64,000 bases of DNA from an uncultured Algibacter sp. (lineage in GTDB: Bacteria > Bacteroidota > Bacteroidia > Flavobacteriales > Flavobacteriaceae). Made by a program: the position numbers and the translations under genes. The notes under the pieces are model-generated. The model searched no databases and had not been told where the DNA came from. It saw only the letters and a list, made by a program, of their open reading frames with translations. Positions 16,834 through 26,477 of this stretch are shown in pieces (the first letter of the stretch is position 1; every line of letters begins with the position of its first letter). The stretch covers positions 124,001 through 188,000 of the forward strand of contig CALGNX010000003.1 of NCBI GenBank assembly GCA_937958265.1, written 5' to 3'.

Positions 16834-17375
16834 AACCAACCTTTAAGTATTAGTAAATTCTCTATGTGCGCGTAATGATGATTACTATGCCAAGCATACT
16901 TTCCAACGTTTGAACTTAAAGATACTTTTTTATTTGTTTCAGGATGTAAAAAACACTTTTCTAGTTGAAATTCAGGCAAGCTTTTTACTAAATAAACCAA
17001 TTTAAAATGAATGGCTTTTATATGATTTAAAGACATATCTATAGGGGCTAATTTGGAATCTGTAAGCGCTGCCCAACGGTCTTCATAATAGGATTTTATT
17101 AACGGTGTATCCTCGGTTAGCGCCCATTTAAAACGCGTATAGCTATGATGATGACTGTCTGAAATGTGATGAATAACCTGGCGTATTGACCAGCCTTCTG
17201 GTCTATAAGGTGTATCTAATTGCTGGTCTGTTAAACCCTTAACTAAATGCGCTAACCGATTAGGAAAATGTTCCAAAATAGAAACCCAACTTTCAATATG
17301 CTGCTTGGAAATAGTAGAGGGACAATCAAACTGCCCAATAGGGTATTTTAAATGGTTTAATTCAGATGGCTTCAC
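16830..17375 (-). CDS. YfiT/DinB-fold putative metal-dependent transferase
   Basis: 181 residues. LKYPIGQFDCPSTISKQHIESW is the standard start of YfiT-like proteins (bacillithiol-transferase group of the DinB superfamily). The four-helix bundle has metal ligands in RQVIHHISDSHHH and in YAWHSNHHYAHI. Family members act on thiol or metal-dependent hydrolase reactions, with no confirmed role here. It starts with GTG (17375) and is coupled to the downstream GNAT by an ATGA overlap. ATG alternatives within the conserved N-terminus are absent. Confidence 0.9.
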   Translation of the reverse strand: MKPSELNHLKYPIGQFDCPSTISKQHIESWVSILEHFPNRLAHLVKGLTDQQLDTPYRPEGWSIRQVIHHISDSHHHSYTRFKWALTEDTPLIKSYYEDRWAALTDSKLAPIDMSLNHIKAIHFKLVYLVKSLPEFQLEKCFLHPETNKKVSLSSNVGKYAWHSNHHYAHIENLLILKGWL

Positions 17376-17507
17376 GAAACTAATTTTACTGTTAAATTTA
17401 AGGCATAAAATTAGTTTATTTTAAGCTTAAACGCTTTCGAATATTCTTTTATTTTTTAACGTAAATAATATTATTTAATCTGCTATACAACTTGTGTTTA
17501 AAGCAAA

Positions 17508-17537
17508 AAAAACACCTTAGAAACTAAGATGTTTTTA
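17508..17537 (-). terminator. Terminator of the PPIase gene
   Basis: Stem AACACCTTAG / CTAAGATGTT with a 3-base loop and one G-U-type mismatch. Read on the minus strand it is followed by a run of T. It lies about 50 bases beyond the PPIase stop. Confidence 0.8.
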
Positions 17538-17587
17538 AAATTTATTTTTAATGCGCGATTTCAACCTCGCTAAAAAATGTTCTGTAA

Positions 17588-18520
17588 TTATTTTACAGCC
17601 ATTAATTCTACATCAAATACCAAAGTTGCATCTGGCGGTATAACACCTCCTGCTCCAGCACTACCATACCCTAAATGACTAGGAATAACTAAACGCGCCT
17701 TATCGCCTACTTTTAGTAAACTTATCCCTTCGTCCCATCCTGGTATAACTTGGCCCACACCTAACGGAAAATCAATAGGTTCATTACGCTTATAAGACGA
17801 ATCAAAAACGGTTCCGTCTGGCAACTGCCCTTTATAGTGTACAGAAACGGTTTGTCCTTTTTCTGCCTTTACCCCTGTTCCTTTTTGAATAATTTGATAA
17901 CGTAAACCACTTTCCGTTTTATCAAAACCTGTAGCTAATTTGTTTAATTCTGCTTCGGCTGCTTCCTTAACTGCTGCCTCTCTTTTTTCTCTAGATCCTT
18001 CAAAAGTTCTAAAAGCTTCAACTGCATTAAAAGCTTCAGCTTCTGCGCCTACTCTTAAAATTTCTAAAGTATCAATTTGATCTCCTTGAGCTATAGCATC
18101 TACAATATCTTGACCGCTTTGTACTTTTCCAAAAACAGTATGCTTCCCATCCAACCAATCTGTTGCTGTATGGGTTATAAAAAACTGGCTCCCATTTGTA
18201 CCTGGGCCTGCATTTGCCATAGACAAAATACCTGGTCCATCATGCTTTAAATCTGGATGAAACTCATCGTCGAATTTATAACCTGGGTTTCCAGCACCAG
18301 ATCCTTGAGGGCAACCACCTTGAATCATAAAATCTGGAATAACTCTATGAAATTTTAACCCATCGTAATAAGGCGTACCCTGTGGTTTTACATTGTTTTC
18401 CAAATTTCCTTCGGCTAAAGCTACAAAATGACCAACTGTTCCTGGTGTTTTTTCATACTCTAAACCAACAATAATTTCACCTTTTGTTGTATTGAATTTT
18501 GCGTATATTCCGTCCTGCAT
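17588..18520 (-). CDS. Dual immunophilin: cyclophilin-FKBP fusion PPIase
   Basis: 310 residues. The N-terminal cyclophilin domain (about 1-160) has [36 protein letters not shown] and [10 protein letters not shown]. The C-terminal FKBP domain (about 200-310) has [39 protein letters not shown] and [13 protein letters not shown] charged helical linker joins them. Cyclophilin-FKBP chimeras of this order have been described in Flavobacterium. Both domains catalyse prolyl cis-trans isomerisation. No signal peptide, so cytoplasmic. The start at 18520 (MQDGIYAKF) is preferred because an upstream ATG at 18559 lies before the -7 box at 18544-18551. Confidence 0.93.
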   Translation of the reverse strand: MQDGIYAKFNTTKGEIIVGLEYEKTPGTVGHFVALAEGNLENNVKPQGTPYYDGLKFHRVIPDFMIQGGCPQGSGAGNPGYKFDDEFHPDLKHDGPGILSMANAGPGTNGSQFFITHTATDWLDGKHTVFGKVQSGQDIVDAIAQGDQIDTLEILRVGAEAEAFNAVEAFRTFEGSREKREAAVKEAAEAELNKLATGFDKTESGLRYQIIQKGTGVKAEKGQTVSVHYKGQLPDGTVFDSSYKRNEPIDFPLGVGQVIPGWDEGISLLKVGDKARLVIPSHLGYGSAGAGGVIPPDATLVFDVELMAVK

Positions 18521-18543
18521 AATTGTATTTTTATTTAACGCTG

Positions 18544-18551
18544 CAAATATA
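18544..18551 (-). promoter_or_regulatory. -7 box of the PPIase gene
   Basis: Minus-strand TATATTTG, 23 bases before the ATG at 18520. It excludes the longer start at 18559. Confidence 0.65.
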
Positions 18552-18765
18552 TGAAACATTGAGAACTAAAATTCTGTTCTACTAAAAAATGATGTTTTAT
18601 CGTATTTTGAAAAGGCAAGAAAGCATTACACATTTTAAAACGCCTATTATAGTATGTATGAGTAGTACTTAATCAGTTTTAAACCATACCTAAAATAATT
18701 TTAACTATAAGCATAACTTAAAAAACCGACTTATTATAAAACACCTTATTTTAATATATTGAATC

Positions 18766-21399
18766 CTACTTCAAACTATCTAAACTTGCTTTTAAGGTTT
18801 CAATTTTGGCCAAGGCATCGGCTTCCTTTTTCTTCTCACTAGCTACCACTTGTTCTGGGGCTCCTGCAACAAAACGCTCGTTTGACAACTTTTTTTGTAC
18901 CGATTTTAAAAACCCTTCTGTATAACTTAACTCTTCTGTTAGTTTTTTAATTTCAGCTTCTACATCGATAGCGCCAACCATGGGTATAAAATACTCGTTG
19001 GATTTTACTCTAAAAGTTAAAGCACCTTCTATAGCCTCTGTAGTGGTTTCAATACTTTCTAAGTTTCCTAGTTTCGCTATTACACCGTTAAAAGTTACAT
19101 TAGCTTTTTCGTTGTTTATTATTGAAAAACCAATGGCATCTTTAAATGCAATATTCTTTTGCTTTCTAATGTTTCTAATACCTGAAATAACCTCCGATGC
19201 AAATTCAAACTCAGTAATTAATGTATTGTTTATAGTCTTTGCTTCTGGCCATTTTGCGACAATTAAAGCTTCTTCTGGTGTTCTTTTAGTGATATACTGC
19301 CAAATATCTTCACTTAAAAAAGGCATAAAAGGATGTAAAATCTTTAAATTATTTTCGAAAGCCTGAATAACTAACTGGTATGTTTTAGCATCAATAGGTT
19401 TTTGGTAGGCTGGTTTAATAATCTCTAACAACCAGGACGAAAAATCGTCCATAATCAATTTATAAATACTCATTAAGGCATCGCTTAATCTGTATTTACT
19501 AAAATGATCCTCAATTTCTGCTAAAGCTTTTTGGAATTTTGCTTCATACCACTCCAATCCTACTTTTGCTGTTTCTGGTTGCGCAATAGTTTTATCTATT
19601 TCCCACCCTTGTATAAGCCTAAAGGCATTCCAAATTTTATTTCCAAAACCTTTACCTTGTTGGCATAAAGCCTCATCGAACATTAAATCGTTTCCAGCAG
19701 CAGAACTCAATAATAAACCTACACGAACGCCATCTGCACCATATTGCTCAATAAGTTTTAGCGCATCGGGAGAGTTCCCTAAGGATTTACTCATTTTTCT
19801 GCGTTGTTTATCTCGCACTAAACCTGTTAAATAAACGTTCTGAAAGGGTTTTTCGTCTTTGTATTCATAACCTGCAATAATCATACGTGCTACCCAGAAA
19901 AACAAAATATCTGGCCCCGTAACTAAATCGTTGGTTGGGTAATAATACTTAATCTCTTCATTTTCTGGGTTTCGAATACCATCAAAAACACTCATTGGCC
20001 ATAACCAAGATGAAAACCACGTATCTAAAGCATCTTTATCTTGCGTTAAATTGCTTGCGGTTAATTGTTGGTTATTTGTTTTTGCTTTTGCTTTTGTTAG
20101 TGCACTTTCAATATTTTCGGCTACTACAAAGTCATCTTTCCCATCGCCATAAAAATATGCTGGTATTTGTTGCCCCCACATTAACTGGCGCGAAATATTC
20201 CAGTCGCGAATATTTTCCATCCAATGGCGGTAGGTATTCTCAAACTTTTTAGGAAACAAATTAATATCACCATCCTGTAAAACCGCCTTAATGGCAGGTT
20301 TTACTAAATCTTCCATTTTTAAAAACCATTGATCGCTTAAGCGCGGCTCAATTACAGCCTTAGTACGCTCGGACGTTCCTACTTTGTTAATATGTGTTTC
20401 TGTTTTTACTAAAACACCTTTATCATGTAACTCTTTAGCTATTTCCTTTCTAACAACAAAACGGTCTTTACCTTGGTAATGCATTCCAAAGCTATTCAGG
20501 CTCGCATCTTCATTAAAAATGTCTATAACTTCCAATTTGTGCTTGTCGCCTAAATTTTTATCATTCTCATCGTGTGCAGGTGTAACCTTAAGGCAACCTG
20601 TACCAAACTCCACATCTACATAATCATCTTCAATAATAGGGATAACACGGTTACAAATGGGCACTATAGCTTTTTTACCGCGTAAATGAGCAAATCGTTC
20701 GTCGTTAGGATTAATACAAATAGCGGAATCGCCAAATATAGTTTCTGGGCGTGTAGTTGCAATGGTTAGAGTGTCTTCACTACCATCAATTTTATACTCC
20801 AAGTAATATAAATTTCCTTGACGTTCTTCATGGATAACTTCCTCGTCGGACAAAGTTGTTTTAGCTTCAGGATCCCAATTTACCATACGGTAACCGCGAT
20901 AAATTAACCCTTTTTCATGCAAATCAACAAACACCTTAATAACAGCCTCACTCATGTCGTTATCTAGAGTGAATTTAGTGCGATCCCAATCGCAAGAGCA
21001 TCCTAATTTTTTTAGTTGTTCTAGAATTACACCGCCGTATTCATCTGTCCAATCCCAGGCATGCTTTAAAAATTCATCTCGAGATAAATCGTTTTTATCA
21101 ATACCCTGCGCTTTCAGCTTAGCAACAACCTTGGCCTCTGTAGCTATTGATGCATGGTCTGTACCAGGCACCCAGCAGGCATTTTTACCTAACAAACGTG
21201 CACGACGTATTAAAACATCTTGTATTGTATTATTAAGCATATGCCCCATATGTAAAACCCCTGTAACGTTTGGTGGAGGTATTACGATAGTATAAGGCTC
21301 TCTTTCATCTGGTGTTGAATGAAAATAATTGTGTTTCATCCAGTACTCATACCACTTATTTTCTACTTGACTAGCATCATACTTTGATGGAATTTGCAT
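18766..21399 (-). CDS. valS: Valyl-tRNA synthetase
   Basis: 877 residues. Class I signatures are present: HIGH-type PNVTGVLHMGHMLN near residue 45 and KMSKSLGNSPDALKLI in the catalytic domain. The editing domain includes TTRPETIFGD and GTGCLKVTPAHDENDKNLG, and the C-terminal coiled coil has EIKKLTEELSY. It charges tRNA-Val. The start at 21399 (MQIPSKYDASQVENKWY) matches the usual ValS N-terminus; a longer frame to 21432 would begin inside the -7 box. Monocistronic. Confidence 0.97.
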   Translation of the reverse strand: MQIPSKYDASQVENKWYEYWMKHNYFHSTPDEREPYTIVIPPPNVTGVLHMGHMLNNTIQDVLIRRARLLGKNACWVPGTDHASIATEAKVVAKLKAQGIDKNDLSRDEFLKHAWDWTDEYGGVILEQLKKLGCSCDWDRTKFTLDNDMSEAVIKVFVDLHEKGLIYRGYRMVNWDPEAKTTLSDEEVIHEERQGNLYYLEYKIDGSEDTLTIATTRPETIFGDSAICINPNDERFAHLRGKKAIVPICNRVIPIIEDDYVDVEFGTGCLKVTPAHDENDKNLGDKHKLEVIDIFNEDASLNSFGMHYQGKDRFVVRKEIAKELHDKGVLVKTETHINKVGTSERTKAVIEPRLSDQWFLKMEDLVKPAIKAVLQDGDINLFPKKFENTYRHWMENIRDWNISRQLMWGQQIPAYFYGDGKDDFVVAENIESALTKAKAKTNNQQLTASNLTQDKDALDTWFSSWLWPMSVFDGIRNPENEEIKYYYPTNDLVTGPDILFFWVARMIIAGYEYKDEKPFQNVYLTGLVRDKQRRKMSKSLGNSPDALKLIEQYGADGVRVGLLLSSAAGNDLMFDEALCQQGKGFGNKIWNAFRLIQGWEIDKTIAQPETAKVGLEWYEAKFQKALAEIEDHFSKYRLSDALMSIYKLIMDDFSSWLLEIIKPAYQKPIDAKTYQLVIQAFENNLKILHPFMPFLSEDIWQYITKRTPEEALIVAKWPEAKTINNTLITEFEFASEVISGIRNIRKQKNIAFKDAIGFSIINNEKANVTFNGVIAKLGNLESIETTTEAIEGALTFRVKSNEYFIPMVGAIDVEAEIKKLTEELSYTEGFLKSVQKKLSNERFVAGAPEQVVASEKKKEADALAKIETLKASLDSLK

Positions 21400-21429
21400 A
21401 CTTTGGAATAGTTTTTGAATAGTGAAAAG

Positions 21430-21437
21430 CAAAAGTA
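21430..21437 (-). promoter_or_regulatory. -7 box of valS
   Basis: Minus-strand TACTTTTG, 30 bases before the valS ATG; matches TAnnTTTG. Confidence 0.6.
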
Positions 21438-21701
21438 CTTATATTTCTTTTTCTATAAAAAACATTAAGCATTTTTGATACATTATAAAGCCAACTATAA
21501 TTTAATAGATATAAACTTGAACCATAAAAAAAATGTTAAAACCATGAAGCTTTACAACTTTTTTTAAAATGGATATGTTTATAATACATTACTTTTGCAC
21601 AATATATTTAAAGTAATTAAGTTTGATTTAATGAAAATTACTAAGTAGAAAAATTATACTTAAACTAAAAAACACAGTAAAACAATTTAAATAAGAAAAC
21701 C

Positions 21702-22118
21702 ATGAAACAACTAATTACTATTTTATTTTTTGGATTAATCAGTTTTGGTATTAACGCACAAGCCAAAATTGAATTTAAAACAGATACTATTGATTACGGA
21801 ACTATTGAAAAAGGAGCCGATGGTGTAAGAACTTTTGAGTTTACCAACACTGGTAACGAACCTCTTATTATATCAAATGTAAAATCGTCTTGCGGCTGTA
21901 CTGTTCCATCAAAACCAAAAGCACCTATTATGCCTGGAACAACTGGAGAAATTAAGGTTAAGTACGACACTAATAGAGTTAATCCAATTAGAAAAACAAT
22001 TACTGTTATGTCTAACGCAGAAACACCGACTGTAGCGTTAAAAATTAAAGGCTTAGTAGTAGCACCTAGTAAGCATGGTGTTTTAGAAAAAGAAAAAAAG
22101 AGTGTCATGGAAAAATAA
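21702..22118 (+). CDS. Secreted DUF1573 domain protein
   Basis: 138 residues. A signal peptide (MKQLITILFFGLISFGINAQ) with AQ at the cleavage site precedes one DUF1573 domain: TIDYGTIEKGADGVRTFEFTN, NVKSSCGCTVPSKP and PGTTGEIKVKYDTNRV. It is a paralogue of the lipoprotein at 10703-11182, but it lacks a lipobox, so it is probably soluble in the periplasm or secreted. The function of this Ig-like domain is unknown. A strong terminator follows directly. Confidence 0.92.
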   Translation: MKQLITILFFGLISFGINAQAKIEFKTDTIDYGTIEKGADGVRTFEFTNTGNEPLIISNVKSSCGCTVPSKPKAPIMPGTTGEIKVKYDTNRVNPIRKTITVMSNAETPTVALKIKGLVVAPSKHGVLEKEKKSVMEK

Positions 22119-22138
22119 TAAATAATAAAACATTAATA

Positions 22139-22171
22139 AAAAAGGCTTGAATTTAAATTCAAGCCTTTTTT
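22139..22171 (+). terminator. Terminator of the DUF1573 gene
   Basis: AAAAGGCTTGAATTT / AAATTCAAGCCTTTT form a 15-bp perfect palindromic stem followed by a T run. Confidence 0.92.
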
Positions 22172-22460
22172 ATTAATTACACAGGCATTACAACTGTATT
22201 GATCTTAAATTATTTAAATTCAAAACATATATAAAACCACATTTTTTTGTCTATTGTAATTGGATTTAAATCAATTTACCTAAGTAGACTTTATTTACAA
22301 ACAACGTAATAGCGCTAACATTTTCTTTAAAATATTTTAATCTTAATAAGAACCTACTAATCTGTATTTATTATAAAGTACTTGTGTTAAATAAAAACAA
22401 ATCGTTCTTATTAACAACTTAAAAGTAGTATTTTAGCTTTCCAATTTTAAAAAATTACCA
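22172..22460. other. Intergenic, no recognised feature
   Basis: About 290 AT-rich bases before the aminotransferase. No ORF, RNA or clear -7 box was recognised. Confidence 0.5.
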
Positions 22461-23651
22461 ATGCCAAAAATATCTAAAAAAGGGCATAACATGCCAGCCT
22501 CTCCGATTAGAAAACTTGTACCTTATGCCGAGCAAGCTACAAAAGATGGGAAAAGCATATATTATTTAAATATAGGGCAACCAGATATAAAAACACCTCA
22601 AATAGCGTTAGATGCTGTAAAACATAATAATTTAGAAATTTTATCTTACTCACGATCTGAAGGCTCTGAAACATACAGAAGAAAAATTGCAAATTATTAT
22701 TCGAAAAATAATATTAATGTTGCGCATAACGATATTGTAGTAACAACGGGAGGTAGCGAAGCACTTTTGTTTGCCTTTGGTAGTGTTATGGATATGGGTG
22801 ATGAAGTTATAATACCAGAACCTTTTTATGCTAACTACAATGGTTTTTCGCAATCATCGGGCATTAAAATAGTTCCTGTAATTTCAAAAATTGAAGACAA
22901 CTTTGCATTACCACCCATTGAAGATTTTGAAAAATTAATTACAAAAAAAACAAAAGCTATTTTAATTTGTAACCCAGGGAATCCTACGGGCTATTTATAC
23001 TCGAAAGAAGAAATACAAAAACTAGCGGCCGTTGTAAAAAAACATGATTTATTTTTAATAGCCGATGAAGTTTATAGAGAGTTTACCTATGATGGGTTTG
23101 CTCACCACTCAATCATGCAAGAAGAAGACCTGAATGAAAATGCTATTGTGATTGACTCGGTATCTAAACGCTACAGCATGTGTGGTGCTAGAATTGGCTG
23201 TTTAGTATCAAAAAATAAAAGTGTTATTAGTACTGTATTGAAATTTGCACAGGCACGATTAAGCCCGCCAACGTATGCACAAATTGCTAGTGAAGCAGCT
23301 TTAGACACGCCACAGCATTATTTTGATGATGTTACCAAGGAGTATGTAGGCAGAAGAAATACGTTAGTGGAAGGATTAAGAAAAATTAAAGGCATAAAAG
23401 TAGCAGTACCAAAAGGTGCATTTTATTGTATTGCGGAATTACCCGTGAAAAATTCAGATCATTTTGCGCAATGGCTTTTAGAGGATTTCGCTGTTAATAA
23501 TGAAACTATTATGGTAGCACCTGCAGCTGGATTTTACTCCACACCAGGTGTTGGTTTAAACCAAATTAGAATAGCCTACGTACTGAATAACGAAAGTTTA
23601 ACCAAAGCTGTACATATATTAGCCGAAGCTTTAAAGGTTTATAAAGATTAG
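22461..23651 (+). CDS. PLP-dependent aminotransferase, aspartate-aminotransferase fold
   Basis: 396 residues of class I/II aminotransferase. Motifs: YLNIGQPDIKTP near residue 40, TTGGSEALLFAFGSV for phosphate/PLP binding, NPGNPTGYLYS with the substrate Asn, and the PLP lysine K236 in DSVSKRYSMCGARIG. MPASPIRKL at the N-terminus is typical of the subgroup. It transfers amino groups between an amino acid and a 2-oxo acid; the exact substrate cannot be told from sequence. The TAG stop shares its G with the GTG start of murB, so the two are translationally coupled. Confidence 0.93.
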   Translation: MPKISKKGHNMPASPIRKLVPYAEQATKDGKSIYYLNIGQPDIKTPQIALDAVKHNNLEILSYSRSEGSETYRRKIANYYSKNNINVAHNDIVVTTGGSEALLFAFGSVMDMGDEVIIPEPFYANYNGFSQSSGIKIVPVISKIEDNFALPPIEDFEKLITKKTKAILICNPGNPTGYLYSKEEIQKLAAVVKKHDLFLIADEVYREFTYDGFAHHSIMQEEDLNENAIVIDSVSKRYSMCGARIGCLVSKNKSVISTVLKFAQARLSPPTYAQIASEAALDTPQHYFDDVTKEYVGRRNTLVEGLRKIKGIKVAVPKGAFYCIAELPVKNSDHFAQWLLEDFAVNNETIMVAPAAGFYSTPGVGLNQIRIAYVLNNESLTKAVHILAEALKVYKD

Positions 23652-24664
23652 TGAATATATTAAACAACATATCTTTAAAAAGTTACAATACCTTTGGTAT
23701 TAATGCTATTGCTAAACACTTTGTCTCAGTACAGACAATTTCAGAATTAAAAAATGTCATACAACTTAAATCCTACCCGAACAAACTTATTTTAGGTGGT
23801 GGAAGTAACATGTTACTAACTCAAGATTTTGATGGTTTGGTAATTCATGTTAATCTAAAAGGTATTTTTATAATTTCTGAAGACGAAAACAGTGTAATTG
23901 TAAAAGCTAATGCCGGCGAGAATTGGCATGCATTTGTAATGTATTGTATTAACAACAATTATGCTGGTATCGAGAACTTATCCCTAATACCGGGAAATGT
24001 AGGCACAGCGCCTATTCAAAATATTGGTGCTTACGGGGTTGAAATAAAAGACACATTCCAATCTTGTGAAGCCTTATCGTTAGCTACAAATACATTACAA
24101 TCATTTACTAAACTAGATTGCAACTTTGGATACAGACAATCTGTTTTTAAGCAAAAAGCTAAAAATAAATTTATAATTACTAGTGTTAATTTTAAATTAT
24201 CCAAAAAACATCATAATCTAAAAGTTAATTACGGTGCTATAACAGCGCAACTAGATGTAATGAAAGTTACTAATCCTACAATTAAAGACGTTTCAAAAGC
24301 TATTATTAGTATTAGGGAAAGTAAATTACCTAACCCAAAAGATTTAGGAAACAGTGGTAGTTTTTTTAAAAACCCTATTATTACTAAAACACATTTCAAT
24401 TTACTACTAAACAATTTTAAAGATATACCCAGCTATCCTATTTCCAATGAAGAAGTTAAAATACCAGCAGGCTGGCTTATTGAAAAGGCCGGCTTTAAGG
24501 GCAAACGATTAGGAAATTACGGCGTACATACTAATCAAGCTTTAGTACTAGTAAACTATGGCAATGCAAAAGGAACAGATATATTAAATTTATCTAAATT
24601 AATACAAAAAACAGTGAAACGACTTTTTGGTATATTAATAGAAACTGAAGTGAATATCGTATAG
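23651..24664 (+). CDS. murB: UDP-N-acetylmuramate dehydrogenase MurB
   Basis: 337 residues, type I MurB. Visible signatures: NTFGI (SYNTFGINAIA), the FAD-binding LILGGGSNMLLT, ENLSLIPGNVGTAPIQNIGAYGVE, the catalytic-Ser region GNSGSFFKNP and the C-terminal AGWLIEKAGFKG with a final Glu (ETEVNIV). It reduces UDP-GlcNAc-enolpyruvate in peptidoglycan synthesis. GTG start overlapping the aminotransferase stop by one base; no ATG is available near the conserved N-terminus. Confidence 0.96.
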   Translation: MNILNNISLKSYNTFGINAIAKHFVSVQTISELKNVIQLKSYPNKLILGGGSNMLLTQDFDGLVIHVNLKGIFIISEDENSVIVKANAGENWHAFVMYCINNNYAGIENLSLIPGNVGTAPIQNIGAYGVEIKDTFQSCEALSLATNTLQSFTKLDCNFGYRQSVFKQKAKNKFIITSVNFKLSKKHHNLKVNYGAITAQLDVMKVTNPTIKDVSKAIISIRESKLPNPKDLGNSGSFFKNPIITKTHFNLLLNNFKDIPSYPISNEEVKIPAGWLIEKAGFKGKRLGNYGVHTNQALVLVNYGNAKGTDILNLSKLIQKTVKRLFGILIETEVNIV

Positions 24665-24706
24665 TATCTTAAAACAAGATAGTAATTTAAAAAAAATGTA
24701 ATATTA

Positions 24707-24714
24707 TAGCTTTG
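24707..24714 (+). promoter_or_regulatory. -7 box of the ECF sigma operon
   Basis: TAGCTTTG matches TAnnTTTG. Transcription would start about 65 bases before the TTG start, leaving a leader that contains a perfect 13-bp inverted repeat. Confidence 0.55.
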
Positions 24715-24733
24715 AAAAGTAACAAATACTTTT

Positions 24734-24785
24734 AAAATGAGTTAATACTATTTAAAGTTAACAAAAAATACAATTAACTCATTTT
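24734..24785 (+). promoter_or_regulatory. Perfect 13-bp inverted repeat covering the sigma-factor start codon
   Basis: AAAATGAGTTAAT (24734-24746) is mirrored by ATTAACTCATTTT (24773-24785), with a 26-base spacer. The right arm contains the first two bases of the TTG start (24784-24786). In mRNA this would be a hairpin masking initiation; in DNA it could be an operator. No other strong signal explains it. Confidence 0.6.
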
Positions 24786-25314
24786 GATTTCAGCCATAGA
24801 AAAAGAAATAGTTGCTCTACTACAGAATAGCGACAAAAAAGCAATAACACTGCTTTACACAAATTATGCAGATGCTCTACTAGGAGTTGTTAAAAAAGTA
24901 ATAGCAGACGATGAAACAGCACAAGATGTACTTCAGGAAACATTTGTAAAAATATGGCGATACGCAAAAAAATACGACGCCAATAAAGCCAAATTATTTA
25001 CATGGCTATACCGCATAGCATACAATACTGCTTTAGATAAAATTAGGTCGCAAAAAAATAAGATTAAGCATGAAGTCCAGATGGAAACTTCATCCGTATA
25101 TAAAGTAACATCTAACCAACTAAACCAAGATGTAATAGACATTAAAAAGCATTTAAATAACCTAGATAACAAATATCAAATAGTTATTAACGCACTCTAT
25201 TTCGAAGGCATGACACAACAGGAAGCTAGCGATGAATTAGAAATACCATTAGGCACTATAAAATCGAGATTAAAAATAGGCTTGCGCGAACTAAAAAAAA
25301 TTTACAACCCCTAA
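24784..25314 (+). CDS. ECF-type sigma-70 family factor
   Basis: 176 residues with sigma2 (AQDVLQETFVKIWRYAKKYD then LFTWLYRIAYNTALDKIR) and sigma4 (ALYFEGMTQQEASDELEIPLGTIKSRLKIGLRELKK) regions. It directs RNA polymerase to an unknown regulon. The next gene, 11 bases on, encodes a membrane anti-sigma factor, so this is a sigma/anti-sigma pair. The only reasonable start is TTG at 24784: a stop lies three codons upstream and no ATG precedes the conserved region. The start codon is buried in a 13-bp inverted repeat, suggesting tight control. Confidence 0.93.
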   Translation: MISAIEKEIVALLQNSDKKAITLLYTNYADALLGVVKKVIADDETAQDVLQETFVKIWRYAKKYDANKAKLFTWLYRIAYNTALDKIRSQKNKIKHEVQMETSSVYKVTSNQLNQDVIDIKKHLNNLDNKYQIVINALYFEGMTQQEASDELEIPLGTIKSRLKIGLRELKKIYNP

Positions 25315-25325
25315 ACAATAAAGTC

Positions 25326-26114
25326 ATGAATGAAAAAATAACTGCTTTTTTAAATTCTGGTCTGTTAGATAAATACCTAATAGGCAATACGACTGTGGAA
25401 GAAACCAAACAAGTAGAATTATTTATTAGTAGATACCCCGAAATTGAAAACCGCTACAATAACATGCAACACAATCTTGAAATTGTTGCAAGCATAAATG
25501 CTATTGAAGCGCCACAAAATTTACTAAACAACATACTTAATGAACTTGATGATGCACCTGTTGTTAACTTAACCAAACCCAAGACATCTAAAAAGTGGTA
25601 CATTTTTAGTATTGCAGCCAGTATTGTTGCTTTTATATTTGCAGGTACTTCCACTTATTTTTATAACCAAAACCAAAAATTACAAAACGATACTGTAGTT
25701 ATTGATGAAGAAATAAGCGACTTAAGAAGCGATATTGCCGAAAATAACATGATGTTAGATAAGGTTATGAGACAGCTTTTGAAACTAAATAACCCAGAAA
25801 CCGAAAAATATATTATAAAAGGCAACTCTAGAGCTAAAGACTTAAAAACAGTAGCTTATATTAATCCTAAAGAAAAAACATCTATGATTGATGTAGTTTC
25901 GCTACCCGATTTACCCGAAGAGCAATGTTACCAAATATGGGCAGAATTACAAGGTAAAATGGTAAATTTAGGAATATTGGACAAGGCTGACAGACAATTA
26001 CGAAACATACCATACATGGAAGATGCATTAGGTTTAAGTATTACAATTGAATCTAAGGGAGGCACAGACACTGCTACAATACAAAATGCGGTTGCTCAAA
26101 TTGAACTAGAATAA
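25326..26114 (+). CDS. Anti-sigma factor, RskA-like
   Basis: 262 residues: an N-terminal cytoplasmic part (LDKYLIGNTTVEETKQVELF, an anti-sigma/zinc-finger-like domain without the HxxxCxxC zinc motif), one transmembrane helix at residues 91-113 (WYIFSIAASIVAFIFAGTSTYF) and an outside RskA-type C-terminal domain with LPDLPEEQCYQIWAEL and GLSITIESKGGT. It should hold the co-encoded ECF sigma factor at the membrane until a signal triggers release. The inducing signal is unknown. ATG start 11 bases behind the sigma gene. Confidence 0.9.
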   Translation: MNEKITAFLNSGLLDKYLIGNTTVEETKQVELFISRYPEIENRYNNMQHNLEIVASINAIEAPQNLLNNILNELDDAPVVNLTKPKTSKKWYIFSIAASIVAFIFAGTSTYFYNQNQKLQNDTVVIDEEISDLRSDIAENNMMLDKVMRQLLKLNNPETEKYIIKGNSRAKDLKTVAYINPKEKTSMIDVVSLPDLPEEQCYQIWAELQGKMVNLGILDKADRQLRNIPYMEDALGLSITIESKGGTDTATIQNAVAQIELE

Positions 26115-26447
26115 ATTAGTAAACACTAATTTAACACGCCTTAGATTGGTGTTAAAAACGCAATACAGTATTAACACCCAGCTTTATTTGTTCACTAATT
26201 ATTTATTGCTGAACAAATGCGCTTTAGATTTTTAAATATTGTTTTACTAGTTTTAATTATTATATGCACATTACCTTTTATAAATTAAGTGAAAAATAAA
26301 AAATTGAAAGATATTCTGAATCACTGATTTATTTTGAAATAGGACGAACGTTAAAATGCACGTGCCATAAGACTTTCTATTTTAAAATTTTAATCGTAAA
26401 ATAATTTATCATAATTTAAAGCTTCCTCATAAATATACCAATTTTTG
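26115..26447. other. Intergenic, no gene recognised
   Basis: About 330 AT-rich bases. A weak stem-loop (about 26132-26155, TAACAC...GTGTTA) follows the anti-sigma gene but has no T run. Nothing else was recognised. Confidence 0.45.
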
Positions 26448-26455
26448 TATATTTG
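26448..26455 (+). promoter_or_regulatory. -7 box of the mini-protein/GT2/sigma operon
   Basis: TATATTTG, 22 bases before the ATG at 26478; matches TAnnTTTG. Confidence 0.6.
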
Positions 26456-26477
26456 CATGAATTAATACGAAAGCTGA

